Assembly (NCBI GenBank): GCA_963693085.1
Contig: OY856409.1
Span: 518,096,303 to 518,160,302 of the forward strand
Source of the DNA: Alisma plantago-aquatica
Lineage: Eukaryota > Streptophyta > Magnoliopsida > Alismatales > Alismataceae
Direction: 5' to 3'
Length of the DNA: 64,000 nt
Shown in pieces: positions 47,958 to 58,999 of this stretch (its first letter is position 1; each line of letters starts with the position of its first letter). A program made the position numbers and the translations under genes. Under the pieces are notes generated by a model. That model made no database searches, was not told the DNA's origin, and was given only the letters and a program-made list of their open reading frames with translations.

Positions 47958-48568
47958 TGCATATCAACGTGTGGTATATGTTGCTCTATTTGTTTTCTTT
48001 TTCTTTTCTTTTTTAAGTTTACAAATAAATATATACATATATATACAAGTATGTGTTTATTTATTTTATTTCTATAATTTTAAGCGTTACTATATAATTT
48101 TAGTACTGTATCCCTTAATTTAAATACTTCTATCTACATTTATAAATATTATGTATTAATGAAATATGATATTTTGTTATTATTTATTATGGTCAGGTAT
48201 TATTTAAAATATATGGTTAATTATATATAAATTAATGTAGATTATTTTCATTTAACAATTTAACATATATATATGTATATATAAGGTACATGCTATCATA
48301 ATTAAAAAAATAAAAAAGTAAAATAAAGTAATATGTCATCATTGGGGATGCATTGCTCTGTTGGAGGCAATGTGACTCCACTGGGGATGTATTGCTTATT
48401 TAAAATAGCAATACATCTCCCATGGGGATGTATTGGCCCCACCAGGAACAATACATCATCTTTGGGGACATATTGCCTCAGAAACGTGCCATTTTAGAAA
48501 TTAAGTTATTAATCATGTCATTTTGATAATTAAAATGTTCAAACATGTCATTTTGGTTTTTTTGACCT
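46931..48568. mobile_element. Second, left-truncated copy of the long-TIR element (near-palindromic) inside the composite
   Basis: From 46931 the sequence matches the left TIR starting about 127 bases in (CCGGAAATGTATTGCTAC). It continues through AT-rich DNA with (TA)n at about 47443-47500 and 47905-47955, then turns into the inverted arm and ends at 48568 with the family terminus ..TTTTTTTGACC. Inverted matches inside (ATATATGATACATATGAT near 47595 and its inverse near 47793) show the foldback extends almost to the centre. Frames here are microsatellite translations only. Confidence 0.8.
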
Positions 48569-48580
48569 TCTTTTTATTTA

Positions 48581-48845
48581 TTAGGAAAGCAGATAAGTTA
48601 TGGATAGCAGCTTCAGGGTCCAAGAAGTAAGGATGAAGTACACAAAAGTAGGCAGCACCACGACAGACAATTTAGTAACCTCCGTCCATGCCATAAGTTC
48701 CACCGTAACCATCGCCCTTCCCATGGCCTCTGTCCTAGCCACCGCCCTTGCCATAGCCGCCACCATAGCCGCCTCCATAGCTGCTACCTTTGCCATACCC
48801 AGCTCCATAGCCGCTACCTTTGCCATGCTCAGCTCATAGTAGTTT
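48581..48845 (-). pseudogene. Captured 3' part of a glycine-rich protein gene
   Basis: In the correct minus frame (about 48832-48685) the sequence reads HGKGSGYGAGYGKG, then SSYGGGYGGGYGKGGG, a stop, then DRGHGKGDGYGGTYGMDGGY and a natural stop. After it comes about 100 bases of UTR-like sequence with an AATAAATAAAAAG tail signal. The composition (Gly/Tyr repeats) is that of plant glycine-rich cell-wall-type or RNA-binding tail proteins and is unlike any transposon protein. It lies between two right TIRs of the Mutator-like family, the layout of gene-fragment capture (Pack-MULE). The Met/Ala-rich frame over the same bases is a shadow. Confidence 0.72.
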
Positions 48846-49433
48846 TTATTTTAGTATTTTCTTATTTTTATTGCTATATTAATTTTCTTTTTTTCTAAGT
48901 TTATAAATAAATACATGTATATATTTTCTTTATTTCTATAATTTTAAACCTTATTGTATAATTTTAGTATTATATCCATTTATTTTAAATATTTTTATCT
49001 ACATTTATAAATATTATATTTTAATAAATATAATATTTTGTTATTATTTTATTATCTTCAGATATTATTTTAAATGTATAGCTAATTGTATATAAGTTAA
49101 TGTAGATTATTTTCATTTAACAATTTAACATATATATGTATATATAATATACATGGTATCATACTTAAAAAAATAAAAAAAATAAAAATAAAAAAGCAAT
49201 GCGTCCTCACTGGGGACGTATTGCTCTGCTGGAGACAATACGTCCCCATTGGGGACACATTACTTTTTAAAGTAGCAATGTGTCTCCCGAGGGGACGTTT
49301 AGGCCCCACCAGAAGCAATGCATCCACTTTGGGGACGTATTGTCTCAGAAACGTGTCATTTTGGAAATTAAGTTCTGAATCGTGCAATTTTGGTAATTAA
49401 AATGTCCAAACATGCTATTTTGATTTTTTGACC
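48846..49433. repeat. Right TIR (about 590 bp) of the Mutator-like composite
   Basis: It is homologous over its length to the inner right arm at 47990-48568 and inverted relative to 32021-32363. It contains the paired GGGGACGTATTGC/GCAATGCGTCC blocks and ends TTTTTTGACC at 49433, against the TTGAATTTT duplication. Confidence 0.88.
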
Positions 49434-49442
49434 TTGAATTTT

Positions 49443-52400
49443 ATGTATCCTGGCTCACGCTTGTTCCATTTCAGCTTATCTTTGGTCGTTGGATGCTTCA
49501 CGGATGTCTCCCATACTTTCAACGTTAGCATAGTGTCTTTCATAATCTGCCCAACCTGACGGTTTACTGGCCATTGCACACCTTCCCAACCTGACGGTTT
49601 CTACTCTTCCAAATGTGCCAGCATGTGATGGTGAATCGTACTTGCACATCATGTGACTTCACCAGATAGAGTTTAATCCATTCCTTCACGTCTATTGGAT
49701 TGAGCAGTTCCACCATATCACCGTGCTCCAACATCCTCTCCCATACATGCCTTGCGTGAGTACAGTCCCGCAAGACATGTTGTATAGTCTCCACATGTCC
49801 ACCACATCGACTGCATGTATCATCTTCAGTGATATTTCTGGCCTTCCTTTTGGCGTTAGTGAGAAGCCCTCCATGCATGACGATCCAAAGAAATTTTTTT
49901 ATTCGGTTAGATACCTTCAGCTTCAAAATACGATTCCAGTCCCCACTGACTTCAATGTTCTTGTTTTTTCTCAGAATGTCATAAGCAGAGCTCGTAGTAT
50001 ATTGGCCATTTCCAGTTGGACACCAAGTCCAGATGTCCCTGTGATGAGTGTTAAATGGAGGTTGTATATATGCGAATAATGTCCTTGACATCCTCTGCCT
50101 TGGAACCAGTCCTTCCCATTCTCCATCCCCCCCCAGATGAATCGTCTAATCAGACCATCTATTCTATCACATAGACTAACTAGGAGGCGGGCGGTTTGCA
50201 TCACATACGTCGGTATCACAGCCAAAGCGCTCTTAGCAAGGCATACCCGACCCGCCATGGATAGACATCGGGCTGACCATGCATTGACTCTAGCATCAAG
50301 CTTAACAAGAATGTCTGAGTATGTATTCCGGTTAACTTTTGTGTGGAGGATGGGTACTCCCAAATACCTTCCCAGATCATCGGTCACCTGGAAACCGCTG
50401 AGTCTTTCAATTCTTCTCCTCACTATTCTGTCCACACTGCATGAGAAAAAGATCCTTTGGTCTTGGATGCAGAAACGGAATGGCCTGAAGCTCTACCAAA
50501 TTGCTCGAAACATTCCAAGATGTGTTTCATTTGAGTTATACTAGCTTCAGCAAAAAAGATAAGATCATCCGTGAAACAAACATGGGACACGTCAGGTCCG
50601 CTTGTACCCAACTTCACATGCTTCCACCTCTTCTCTTGCACATATTGATTTATAAGTTGTGTTAGCCGTTCAAGGCATAAGACGAACATGTATGGCGACA
50701 GCGGATCTCCTTGTCTGAGTCCCCTGCTGGCTTTGAACTCCTTCGAGTGCTCGCCATTCCAGATGACAGATATGGAACCCCCAGTTATAGAGTTCATTAC
50801 GTAACACCGGATATTGTTTGGTATATCAAGTTTGTTTATGGTATCCTCCACGAATTGCCAAGACATCATGCCATAAGCTTTTGTTAAGTTGACTTTAACA
50901 GCCATCACTTTAGTACCCATCTTTCTCCTCATGCTGTATATGATTTCTTGAACAAGTATGATGTTGTCATTGATCCTCCTTCCCGGCACAAAACTACTCC
51001 GTTCTTTGGAAATCCAGGCTGGCATGAACTTCTTTAGTCTTTTCACCACTACTTTAGATGTACGTTTCAACACGATATTGTTTAGTGAGATAGGCCTGAG
51101 CTGTTCGCATTTCTCTGGTTTAGTTACTTTAGGGATCAACACAATTTTTGCGTTACACAGATCATGGCTGATCGTATGTCCATCCAGTACATTCCTCACT
51201 ATCTTGTACACTGAATTACCCACTCGAGTCCATTCTTTCTAGATAAACAGTGTGCTAACTCTGTCAGGCCCCACCGCTTTGTGTGGGTTCAAGCCTTTTA
51301 GGATGTTGTAAACCTCTTCCTCGGTTGGCGCAGCCACAAGAGCTTTCTTCTAGTTATCAGTTATGGAGCTGAAGTGCCCAGGGATTCAGATGGTGTGCCT
51401 TTGTCCTTCTTCTCCAGTATCAGTCAGAACTTTCTGAAAGTGGGGTACCACCATTGACATCAGTTCCTATTTGTTCGAGATCCACTCTCCCCCGATATTC
51501 TTTAGCATCGTTATTATGTTCCCTCGTCGTCTCTGGTTCACCCATGCATGGTAGAAACTAGAGTTATTATCTCCATCTTTTATCCATTCCATATGGGCCT
51601 TTTATTTCCAGTCATCTTCTTCCTTCCTTAGAATATCATCTAGCTCTATTTGCATCTGGTTGCATAGATTATCTGTGACTGTATCGTAACCAATAGAGAG
51701 ATTTGTCTACAGAGTGTTGATATTCTGTATTAGTCTATCTTTATTCGTCTCCTGTCCTTCAAAGTCTGTTGATCCCATTTTGATATGCGCCCTTTAGCTG
51801 CTTGTAAAGCCTCTTCAAAGGGTACACTATTGTTCCATGCCTCATTGAGAATATCAAAAAACTATATTTCCTTATGCCATGAATCCCTCGTGCAAAATTT
51901 TCTCTCGCCTTTTATTGGTGACCTTGATCTTAGGAGTACTGGGCAGTGGTCAGAATTTATCCGAGGTAGATGCTCTAGAAACATATTTGGGAACTTCTGA
52001 ATGAACTCATTATTTGCCACAGCTCTGTCGAGCTGTTCCTGGAAAGTTTTATGCTTGTAAGTGTATTGCATGCCTGTAAATCCGAGGTCTGTTAAGCTAG
52101 CTTCCATCAGGGTATCACTGAAATCCCTTACTTCACTGCTGAAAAAATTATTGCTTCTAAATTTTTTGTTGGGGTACAACATAGCATTGAAATCTCCTAA
52201 CGCCGCCTAGGGTTCCTTAATACATCGTCCCATATTGATGAGGTGTTTCCACAACAATTTCCAAATAGAAGGATGTGGGTTAGCATATACGACAGTGACC
52301 AACGATTGATTATTAATTCGGCAATGAATAAATTGTTTGTGTCTGCTGATCACCTCAAGTTTGCAAAGTGTCGGATCCCATCCAATCCAAATTCCTCCTG

Positions 52401-52870
52401 CGAATCCTCTTGCCTCAACCCTATAGGTTTTTCGTAAACCAAGTTTTTAGATTATAGTTACTACTTGTTGACCACTGATACGAGGTTCAAGAACAACAAT
52501 TATCTTTGGATTTTTTATAAGCATGAATTCCTTTAAGGTGTTAACGGGTATCGTCATTACCGATTCCCCGGGTGTTCCAACAGAAGATATCAACCATAAC
52601 AATAATGAGAAAGACTTGTGACTCTACTAACACACATGTGCATTCAGCTCGATCTACCGGATCAACCTCCCCGACCAAGTTTACATTTTTAACAAGTCCC
52701 TCGCAAACAACTTGCTCACTTTCCTTCAATGGTTCAGTAATTATTCCACCTCGTATGGCCGCTGCTTCTTTATCGAGCGGTCTTCTTAGGCTTCGTTGTC
52801 TAGCTTCCAGTGGTGGTCGGGGGAATGTTTGCTTTTCCGGCACGTTTCATTTTTGTTCCAACTTTCTTGC
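49443..52870 (-). pseudogene. LINE ORF2: endonuclease, reverse transcriptase, zf-RVT, start of RNase H
   Basis: Minus order. The endonuclease starts near 52590 (VDIFCWNTRGIGN) and ends near 51900 (RAVANNEFIQKFPNMF, then INSDHCPVLL). Reverse transcriptase is at 51223-50423, with LIPKVTKPEKCEQLRPISLN, then SSFVPGRRINDNIILVQEII, VKVNLTKAYGMMSWQFVE, SRGLRQGDPLSPYMFVLCLE and CFTDDLIFFAEAS (FTDD in place of the usual FADD). The thumb is at 50435-49971. The zf-RVT domain (50091-49564) has TCSRCGGHVETIQHVLRDC. RNase H starts at about 49490 (WNKREPGYI) and is cut by the insertion at 49443. Frames shift several times. Confidence 0.92.
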
Positions 52871-53156
52871 TTCTCCGTCCCAATTGTGATGCCACCACAA
52901 CTAACAGATCTCCTTACTCATCTAGATTTGTCATCAGATCCTTTGTATTCTTGTTTGCCGTGTCTAGACTTTCAGTTTCCTTCATTTGCATTTCCACTCC
53001 TTCCTCTATGTTTTCCATAATGATCACCTCATCTACTCCTAGGTTCACAACGATGTGCTCCTCATTTTCTACTGCTATGGATTTCACGATTGTTGTTCCA
53101 CTTTTTTGTACTTGGCCTTCCGTGTTTGTAGTATCTGTTAGGACTTCCTCATTTTG

Positions 53157-54208
53157 CTAATGGCTCGCAGTCTTGTTCTTCTTCTTCCAGACTTTTTCTG
53201 GTCTCCTTGTGTTACTTACTACCGTCTCCTGCTGGTTGTTGGCTCCCATCTCCTCATGTAAACGCTCGATGTCCTGGTTTACTTCATTGATCATCCTTTC
53301 AAATATGTTGCTTGTTTTGTGCATTGTCTCTGCTGACCCACTGGCCTTGGCTTCTCCTCTTCTCCTTTGTCCCCCTTTCCTTCTTCCACACTTCTTGTGT
53401 TTGGCGTTCTCCGTTATCGTATCTATGTGTATTTTGCAGCCCTTCATCAGTTTCTTCCCTCCCGATTCCCTCATTTTTCCCCAGACAATTCTTGGATGTG
53501 TGGCCTTCTTCCCCACATAGGGCATGTTTGATTCATGGGATTTAGTAGGATTTTGAAGATTACTGGATTTTCGCCATCCTGTATTAATTAGTTGCTGGGT
53601 TTCAGAAATACAGTAATGTAGAAGCTTAGGTTTGTCTCATGTGATGGTACTTTCTCTTTCCTCATAGGTGGGGCCACAACGCAACAGGCGGTACGTAGCA
53701 AATTGCTAGCGGAGGACATGGCGTGGTTGTCCATTCCTTTGCTGGAGTGCGGCGTCCGGCCTATTTGAACTGTAAACCATTCTCCAGCCACTACTGTAAA
53801 CGTGAGACAAGATGGGATTCCTATCTTTTCCAGCTCCAGCAAATCAAACACAAACTTTCTGGTCATGGATTTATAAATGCGATCCAATCCAGCTGTATCC
53901 GGTAAAGCAAACGTCCCCATAAAGAACACACCCACGGTAATCCCTCATATTCTATATCATATTCCACTCCATTAATCCAGATTGATAAGGCAAGTGGCCA
54001 TGTAGTATCAAGCTCCAATGCCAGCCGTGCAAACTTACTACGTGTTTGGCTTGCTGTGTGGGTATCCACCTTGATGAGTCTTCCTAGCGCAAGTCTGATG
54101 TATTCAAACATTGTATGGACATACAAATGAAGAGGGAGATTAACAACTCGCACCCATGAGACCAGGATCTGGGGATAGGCTTCAGTTGGTACAAACATCG
54201 GATACCAC
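53157..54208 (-). pseudogene. LINE ORF1, C-terminal portion
   Basis: The frame 54198-53863 (VSWVRVVNLPLHLYVHTMFE, then ALGRLIKVDTHTASQTRSKF, then DIEYEGLPWVC) matches the second half of the plant LINE ORF1 protein (DUF4283 and following). A shifted zinc knuckle (CGEEGHTSKNC pattern, about 53510-53475) and a basic tail (53525-53157) follow. ORF1 binds the LINE RNA. The N-terminal part is at 55252-55930 on the other side of the small copia insertion. Confidence 0.8.
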
Positions 54209-54213
54209 TCACA

Positions 54214-55160
54214 TGTGAGAAAGCACGAGACAAGTACTCGAGAACAGGTAATCGATTATACTTTACAGGTTAATACAATGGGGTATTTATACACATTCTT
54301 GAGACAAAGTGGTGCTAACGAATCCACGTGAAATGTGGATCTACAAAATATCTATTCTGTTGAAACAGATTTGCTGCATGACCGGGTCTTCCCAATGGAC
54401 TCGGTCTGGTTGTTATCACGCTCCCTCAAACTTGGCTGAGGTGGCTCAACAAGGCCAAGTTTGCTGGTGATGAGCAACAGCTGTTGACGAGGCAACGCTT
54501 TGGTGAAGATGTCTGCAAGTTGTTCAGCAGCGGGGACATGGCGAGTGACAAGATTGCCTTGTGCTACTTTCTCCCTTACAAAGTCTACATGCTTAGTGCG
54601 AGCATGAAACATTGGATTAACAGTAAGGTGGAGGGCACTTAAATTGTCACATAACAATTGAGGCGCATATGGAATAAAGATATTTTGTATTGTCATCGGT
54701 GTCGGACTCCGGTTGCGGTTCGGTGCCGTCAATGAAGCCGGCGAGGTCCTGGCTCTCGATTAGCGCAAGCATTTGAGTCCTCCAAAACATGTAATTTTTG
54801 CGGTTCAGATCCAGCGAAACGAAGTTGGATATATTGATGGTGGACGGGTAAGGATAGATGGAGACGGTGTCGGTGGTGGACTTGGTCGGACTCACCATGC
54901 TGGCTGGGAAGGAGCATAGTTGTTGTTGGTAAGGCCTATAGAGGCTCTGATACCATGTGAGAAAGCACGAGACAAGTACTCGAGAACAGGTAATCGATTA
55001 TACTTTACAGGTTAATACAATGGGGTATTTATACACATTCTTGAGACAAAGTGGTGCTAACGAATCCACGTGAAATGTGGATCTATAAAATATCTATTCT
55101 GTTGAAATAGATTTGCTGCATGACCGGGTCTTCCCAATGGACTCGGTCTGGTTGTTATCA
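54214..55160 (-). mobile_element. 947-bp deletion-derivative copia element with 205-bp LTRs
   Basis: LTRs at 54214-54418 and 54956-55160 (TGTGAGAAAGC..TTGTTATCA) differ at about two positions, both C/T. The near-duplications TCACA (54209-54213) and TCTCA (55161-55165) flank it. On the minus strand a TGGTATCAGAG primer site adjoins the right LTR. The 537-bp interior fuses the start of gag (54898-54647: FVSLDLNRKNYMFWRTQML, then GFIDGTEPQ) to the end of RNase H (LLCDNLSALHLTVNPMFHAR, then DIFTKALPRQ). Protease, integrase and reverse transcriptase are deleted. It is the youngest datable insertion here. Confidence 0.92.
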
Positions 55161-55251
55161 TCTCATACTGCTAGACTTTGTCTGAACAGTTTCCATGGAC
55201 CACCACATAATCCCTAGGGCAGGAGAGTTGAACCACAAAGTGACCAAGATT

Positions 55252-55932
55252 CTATTCATACATATTGAACCTACTTGATATCCTCGAAAGAAGCTTCAAT
55301 CTATCTTTTCGCGTCATATATCCCACCTCAGCTCTGACCATTCGAACAACAACAGTGTACTTCCACGGTCGGATGAGATTTTCCTCTGCCTCTGGGATAA
55401 CGTTCAGGGCGGGCTTGCCTTCTATCTCTTCTAGGGTTATGGATGTATCTGATAGATTGTCCTCAAAGAGTTTGTTAAGCAAGAAATCTGGCGCATCTTG
55501 CCTGCTGCTACCCGTAATCACGCTAATGAAGGATGGCATCCCCCCTTCCCGTCGGTCCTGCCTCACTGAAGATCCCTTCGCCAAATTTTGACCCAGCAGA
55601 TTGATTAATCTTACTTCTCGCAGTGACCCATCATGGACAACAGTTGTACTAGTCTCTGTAAGGTTCTCGTTGTTCGTCTCCCCCGTGTTTCCTCGCGTGC
55701 CAACATAGTTTAATGATATCCCTATTATCAGTTACTCGAAAACCACTCCTTGGTTGCCTTGGGACAAGTTATGTCTGTTACCTTCGTACATATTCTTCTT
55801 CGCTTGTGTTCCCCCATTGTTTTCCGGTCCCCGATCGTGATCAGCTCCCTCAATAAGGTTTCCCCCATGATTGCCCCCGCCGCCGCCTATTCCCCCACGC
55901 TCCCGTCATTTCCCCATAGCCCTCGTGGCTTT
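55252..55932 (-). pseudogene. LINE ORF1 N-terminal portion and 5' end
   Basis: The open frame 55584-55252 contains the DUF4283 entry (LIRPWKYTVVVRMVRAEVGY, then RKDRLKLLSRI). Upstream frames to about 55910 are Gly/Asn-rich (GGIGGGGGNHGG), as is common at plant LINE ORF1 starts. The LINE 5' boundary at 55932 is set by the TGGGTACA repeat that also precedes the poly-T at 31393. Confidence 0.7.
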
Positions 55933-56444
55933 TGGGTACAAAAGATTTGAACTTGAATATGAGTGCCTCACGAACACTTTTGATTAACGTGTGTTTCAAG
56001 TGCAGTGGTGGGTGGTTTTCCATTGTTCGGGTGTGGTTTGGGGGCTAGTAGGGTAGTTTTAAGGGATGATGTGGCACGGGTAGGTAGTGGGTGACATGGG
56101 AGTTGATTTGAGTGGTTTGTAGAGAGAATAAATAAGAAATGAAGAGAGAAAATTCTTTTGTTTATAATTTTTTGATCGAATTTTTTGACAAAATAAAGAT
56201 CATTTGTTTTGTTATAAAAAAATATATTCCAACAAGGCTAATATCAACATATTTTTGACCCATAATGGATTTTAAATGAGTGGAAAATAATAAATTGGAA
56301 AGATTATTAAGATTTTTTTTAAACTTTAATGAATTTGTTGATGAAATAAAAACCACGTTACAAAAATTACTTTTAAAAAATGAATGTCAATATATTTTGA
56401 GAAAAATAATATGTAAGGTATGAGGAGGGAAGTATATGGAGGGT

Positions 56445-57430
56445 GTATTACTGAAGAAGTGGACACATTATATTGATATGTGGGTGGATTACTAGTAAAA
56501 GTAGGTGCATGTCACCCAAATATGAGTGTGATACTTAAAATGTGAAATACATCTACTTCTACTAGTAAAACGCCCACATTTGAGTGGATGTGCCCAACTC
56601 CACTAGCAATGCACACACATTTGGTTGGAATGCACCCACTTTTGTAGCATGGCGCACAATTTGAGTGGAATACACCCACTATTCTAATAATGCATCCACT
56701 TAGTATTACTGAAGAAGTGGGGTCATTTGGTTGATATGTGGGCACATTGGTAGTAAAATTGAGTGCATTCCACTCAAATGTGGGCTTATTATTTAAAATA
56801 TGGATTGCATACACTTCTACTAGTAAAACACCCACATTTGAGTGGAACACCCTCAATTCGAAAAACAATGTGCACATATTTGAGCAGAATGCGCCCACTT
56901 TTTTAGCAATGCATCCAATTAAATGTGGGTGAATTATTGAAGAAGTGAGCATTTTTGTTGATATGTGGGCATATATATAGTAAAAGTGAGCACATTCAAC
57001 TCAAATGTGGACACATTCAACTCAAATGTGGGCACAATATTTAAAATATTGAATGCATCCACTTCTAATAGTAGAACACCTACATTTGAGTGGAATGTTT
57101 CCAATTCTACTAAAAATGTGCACATATTTGAGTGGAATGTGCCCGCTTTTCTAGCAACACATCCAATTAATTATAAGTGTATTACTAAAGAAGTGGGAGT
57201 ATATAGTTAATATGTGGATGTATTGCTAGTAAAAGTGGGCGTATTCAACTCAAATATAGATGCATTCAACTCAAATGTGGGCACAATACTTAAGATGTAG
57301 AATGCATCCACTTCTACTAGTAAAGCATCCACATATGAGTAAAGTGCGCCCAAATTCTACTAACAATGTGCACACGTTTGAGTAGAATGTGCCTATTTTT
57401 CTAACAATGCATCCAGTTAAGTGCACACTC
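56445..57430. repeat. Minisatellite, about four units of roughly 230-256 bp
   Basis: Unit starts resemble ACTGAAGAAGTGG at 56450, 56706, 56936 (diverged) and 57183 (diverged). Each unit contains both CAACTCAAATGTGGGCAC-like and inverse CCACATTTGAGTGGAATG motifs plus CACTTCTACTAGTA, so single units can fold on themselves. Frames over the array (for example 56952-56512 minus) give repetitive FHSNVGVLLVEV-type peptides; I regard these as translation of the repeat, not a gene. Confidence 0.88.
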
Positions 57431-57640
57431 ATTACTTCCCGCCTCCTTTATTTTTTCCTCTTTTTACTTCCCTCCTCTCCTCCCATTAGTTCCCTCATAT
57501 ACCCTCCCACTTATCTCTTCTCTTTCACTACTTCCCTCCTCTCCTGCTATCTTCCCTCTTAACTCATTTTATTCGCTCTTTAATTCCCCCTCTCTCCTTT
57601 TATTCCTTTTTACTTTCCTCATTTTTTATTTTTTAAAGTA
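57430..57640. other. Pyrimidine-rich tract
   Basis: About 200 bases of TTCCCTCCTCTCC-type sequence lie directly after the minisatellite. It is strongly strand-asymmetric and probably part of the right arm of the enclosing inverted-repeat element. Confidence 0.8.
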
Positions 57641-57939
57641 TATAAATATTAGTCTTGTTAGAATGTACTTTTTGTAAGATATTGAATAGTTTTTATTTTG
57701 TCAAAAAACTCCTTATGGATTAAGGTTATAAGCAAAATAAAAAATAAACATAAAATTTTTTAAAATGCAATGCATATGAGAAAGTGTGTGTGTGTGGATG
57801 AGAGAAAATGAGGGGGCCACAGTGGGCTGGCATGTTGGCAGACCGCAGTGGGCAGTTTTGTAGGTGCGTAAAATGTGTGTACTGCTCCCACGAGAATGAA
57901 GGTATAATAGAACCGTCCAAACAAGTACTTTCTACACAT

Positions 57940-58900
57940 TCACATATGTTGTGAATTAAGTTGTCTTTAACTCTTCAATAGTGGATTATATTTAACACAT
58001 GGGCACGATAAAGTTGCAAATGAAAAAGTAGTTATTTTTAAAATAAAAGAAAACCAAAATAATCCATTTTGATAAACATATTATGCACTTTCATAAAAAT
58101 CCGTTTTTAGAAAATACGCCACTTTAATTGGCTTTTTTCCAAGTGAAGTAGGTAAAAACGTTATTCAACTTGAAGCTTTTCATTAAAAAATTAAAAAGTT
58201 GAAAATCTCAAATGAATTTACGTTTTCATTCCTATGTAGGGATGTGTTTTCACCTTTTCTTTACTTTTATTTTTTAATTGAAAGCTCCAAATCGATTGAC
58301 ACGTGTCAAGTCAGGTGGTGTTTCCTCATCATTATCTAACAAATATCTTCATGGAGGTGTTATACCCAAAAAATATGTTTATTAAAGTGTTTAATTTTTT
58401 TTTTACTTTTTAAAACATGTTTGCATCAATAAAGAAAAATCTGTAAGACCAGATTATATGGAAGAAAAGTTATAACAATCAGCGGGACCGGACTACATGG
58501 AATGAAAGATAGCATCACATGTGTATAACTAGGTAGATATTTTACGAATAAGAATGAAACATATAAAGTAAAGAGTTAATACGAGGAGGCAACCCTTAAC
58601 AAGACTCCTAAGTTATATAATTTACACGACATTAAAACAATTAGATTTCCACACGGTCATTAGCGTGTCGGTAAATAAAGGTTGTTTAGTCTTCATATCG
58701 CTCTTCAAGGATCTCTTTTAGAGAATATGATCTGTGATAATTGTCGTCTCCTCCAATTTAAATTAGTTGATTGGCTTTGACCTCATGTGCTATCAAATTC
58801 ATACATGTATATTGAAGAAAGTAAGTCAAGATATAAGTTTTTAATATCAACGTGTTTTTTTCCAATAGTGGTGCTTTGATTATTAAATAGTCTTTTGTTC
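57940..58900. other. AT-rich intergenic DNA
   Basis: No coding region, repeat ends or RNA gene were recognised. One perfect GACACGTGTC palindrome with a CACGTG core occurs near 58300; its meaning is unknown. Confidence 0.5.
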
Positions 58901-58999
58901 CTTTCTTTTCATATAGCTCAGAAGATAATGCTAGCAAGTATAGTTGGCTCAGCAGAAGTGTTTTATTTTGCTTTTTCCCTAATACAATAATATAGTTTC

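Larger units (their letters stand above)
32021..49433. mobile_element. Mutator-like long-TIR composite (17.4 kb) with 9-bp target duplication, inserted in LINE RNase H
   Basis: The left end GGCTAAAAAATCAAAATGG and the right end (reverse complement GGTCAAAAAATCAAAATAG) are flanked by identical TTGAATTTT (32012-32020 and 49434-49442). Joining the flanks restores the LINE RNase H reading. The TIRs carry repeated TGCGTCCCCA/TGGGGACGCA-like blocks, and the right TIR is about 590 bp. Most of the interior is a copia element with its own insertions. The remainder is a partial left TIR (46931-47360), AT-rich palindromic DNA, an extra right TIR (47990-48568) and a glycine-rich-protein gene fragment. 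No Mutator transposase is present. Confidence 0.85.
31393..55932 (-). mobile_element. Near-full-length L1-type LINE, interrupted twice
   Basis: The element reads minus. The 5' end is near 55932, and the 3' end is a poly-A tail (T run 31393-31401 on the plus strand). TGGGTACA occurs directly outside both ends (31385-31392 and 55933-55940), a plausible 8-bp target duplication. After removing the Mutator-like insertion (32021-49433) and the small copia (54214-55160), about 6.2 kb remains, a normal full length. Order: ORF1 (DUF4283-type, CCHC knuckle), then ORF2 with endonuclease, reverse transcriptase, zf-RVT and a C-terminal RNase H. Many stops and shifts; inactive. Confidence 0.85.
56160..57760. 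mobile_element. Inverted-repeat element enclosing a minisatellite; outer ends not resolved
   Basis: TTGACAAAATAAAGATC and CCAACAAGGCTAATA at 56185-56250 reappear inverted at about 57645-57710 (TATTAGTCTTGTTAGAATG, then TTTATTTTGTCAAAAAA). Purine-rich blocks on the left (56400-56440) are mirrored by pyrimidine-rich sequence on the right (57430-57620). This is the layout of a long-TIR or foldback element. Target duplications and exact termini were not found; outer limits may reach about 55,970 and 57,930. Confidence 0.6.

Noticed and set aside
48581..48826. 81-residue Met/Ala-rich minus frame
   Set aside because: It is a shadow of the glycine/tyrosine-rich frame over the same bases, which has the natural stop and UTR.
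52572..53545. Plus-strand frames rich in Phe and Ser resembling membrane proteins
   Set aside because: They are antisense to LINE ORF1 and the ORF1/ORF2 junction; the basic and Gly-rich coding on the minus strand explains their composition.
56512..56952. 146-residue frame with repeating FHSNVGVLL peptides
   Set aside because: It follows the minisatellite period, and the same peptides appear on both strands because the repeat is self-complementary.
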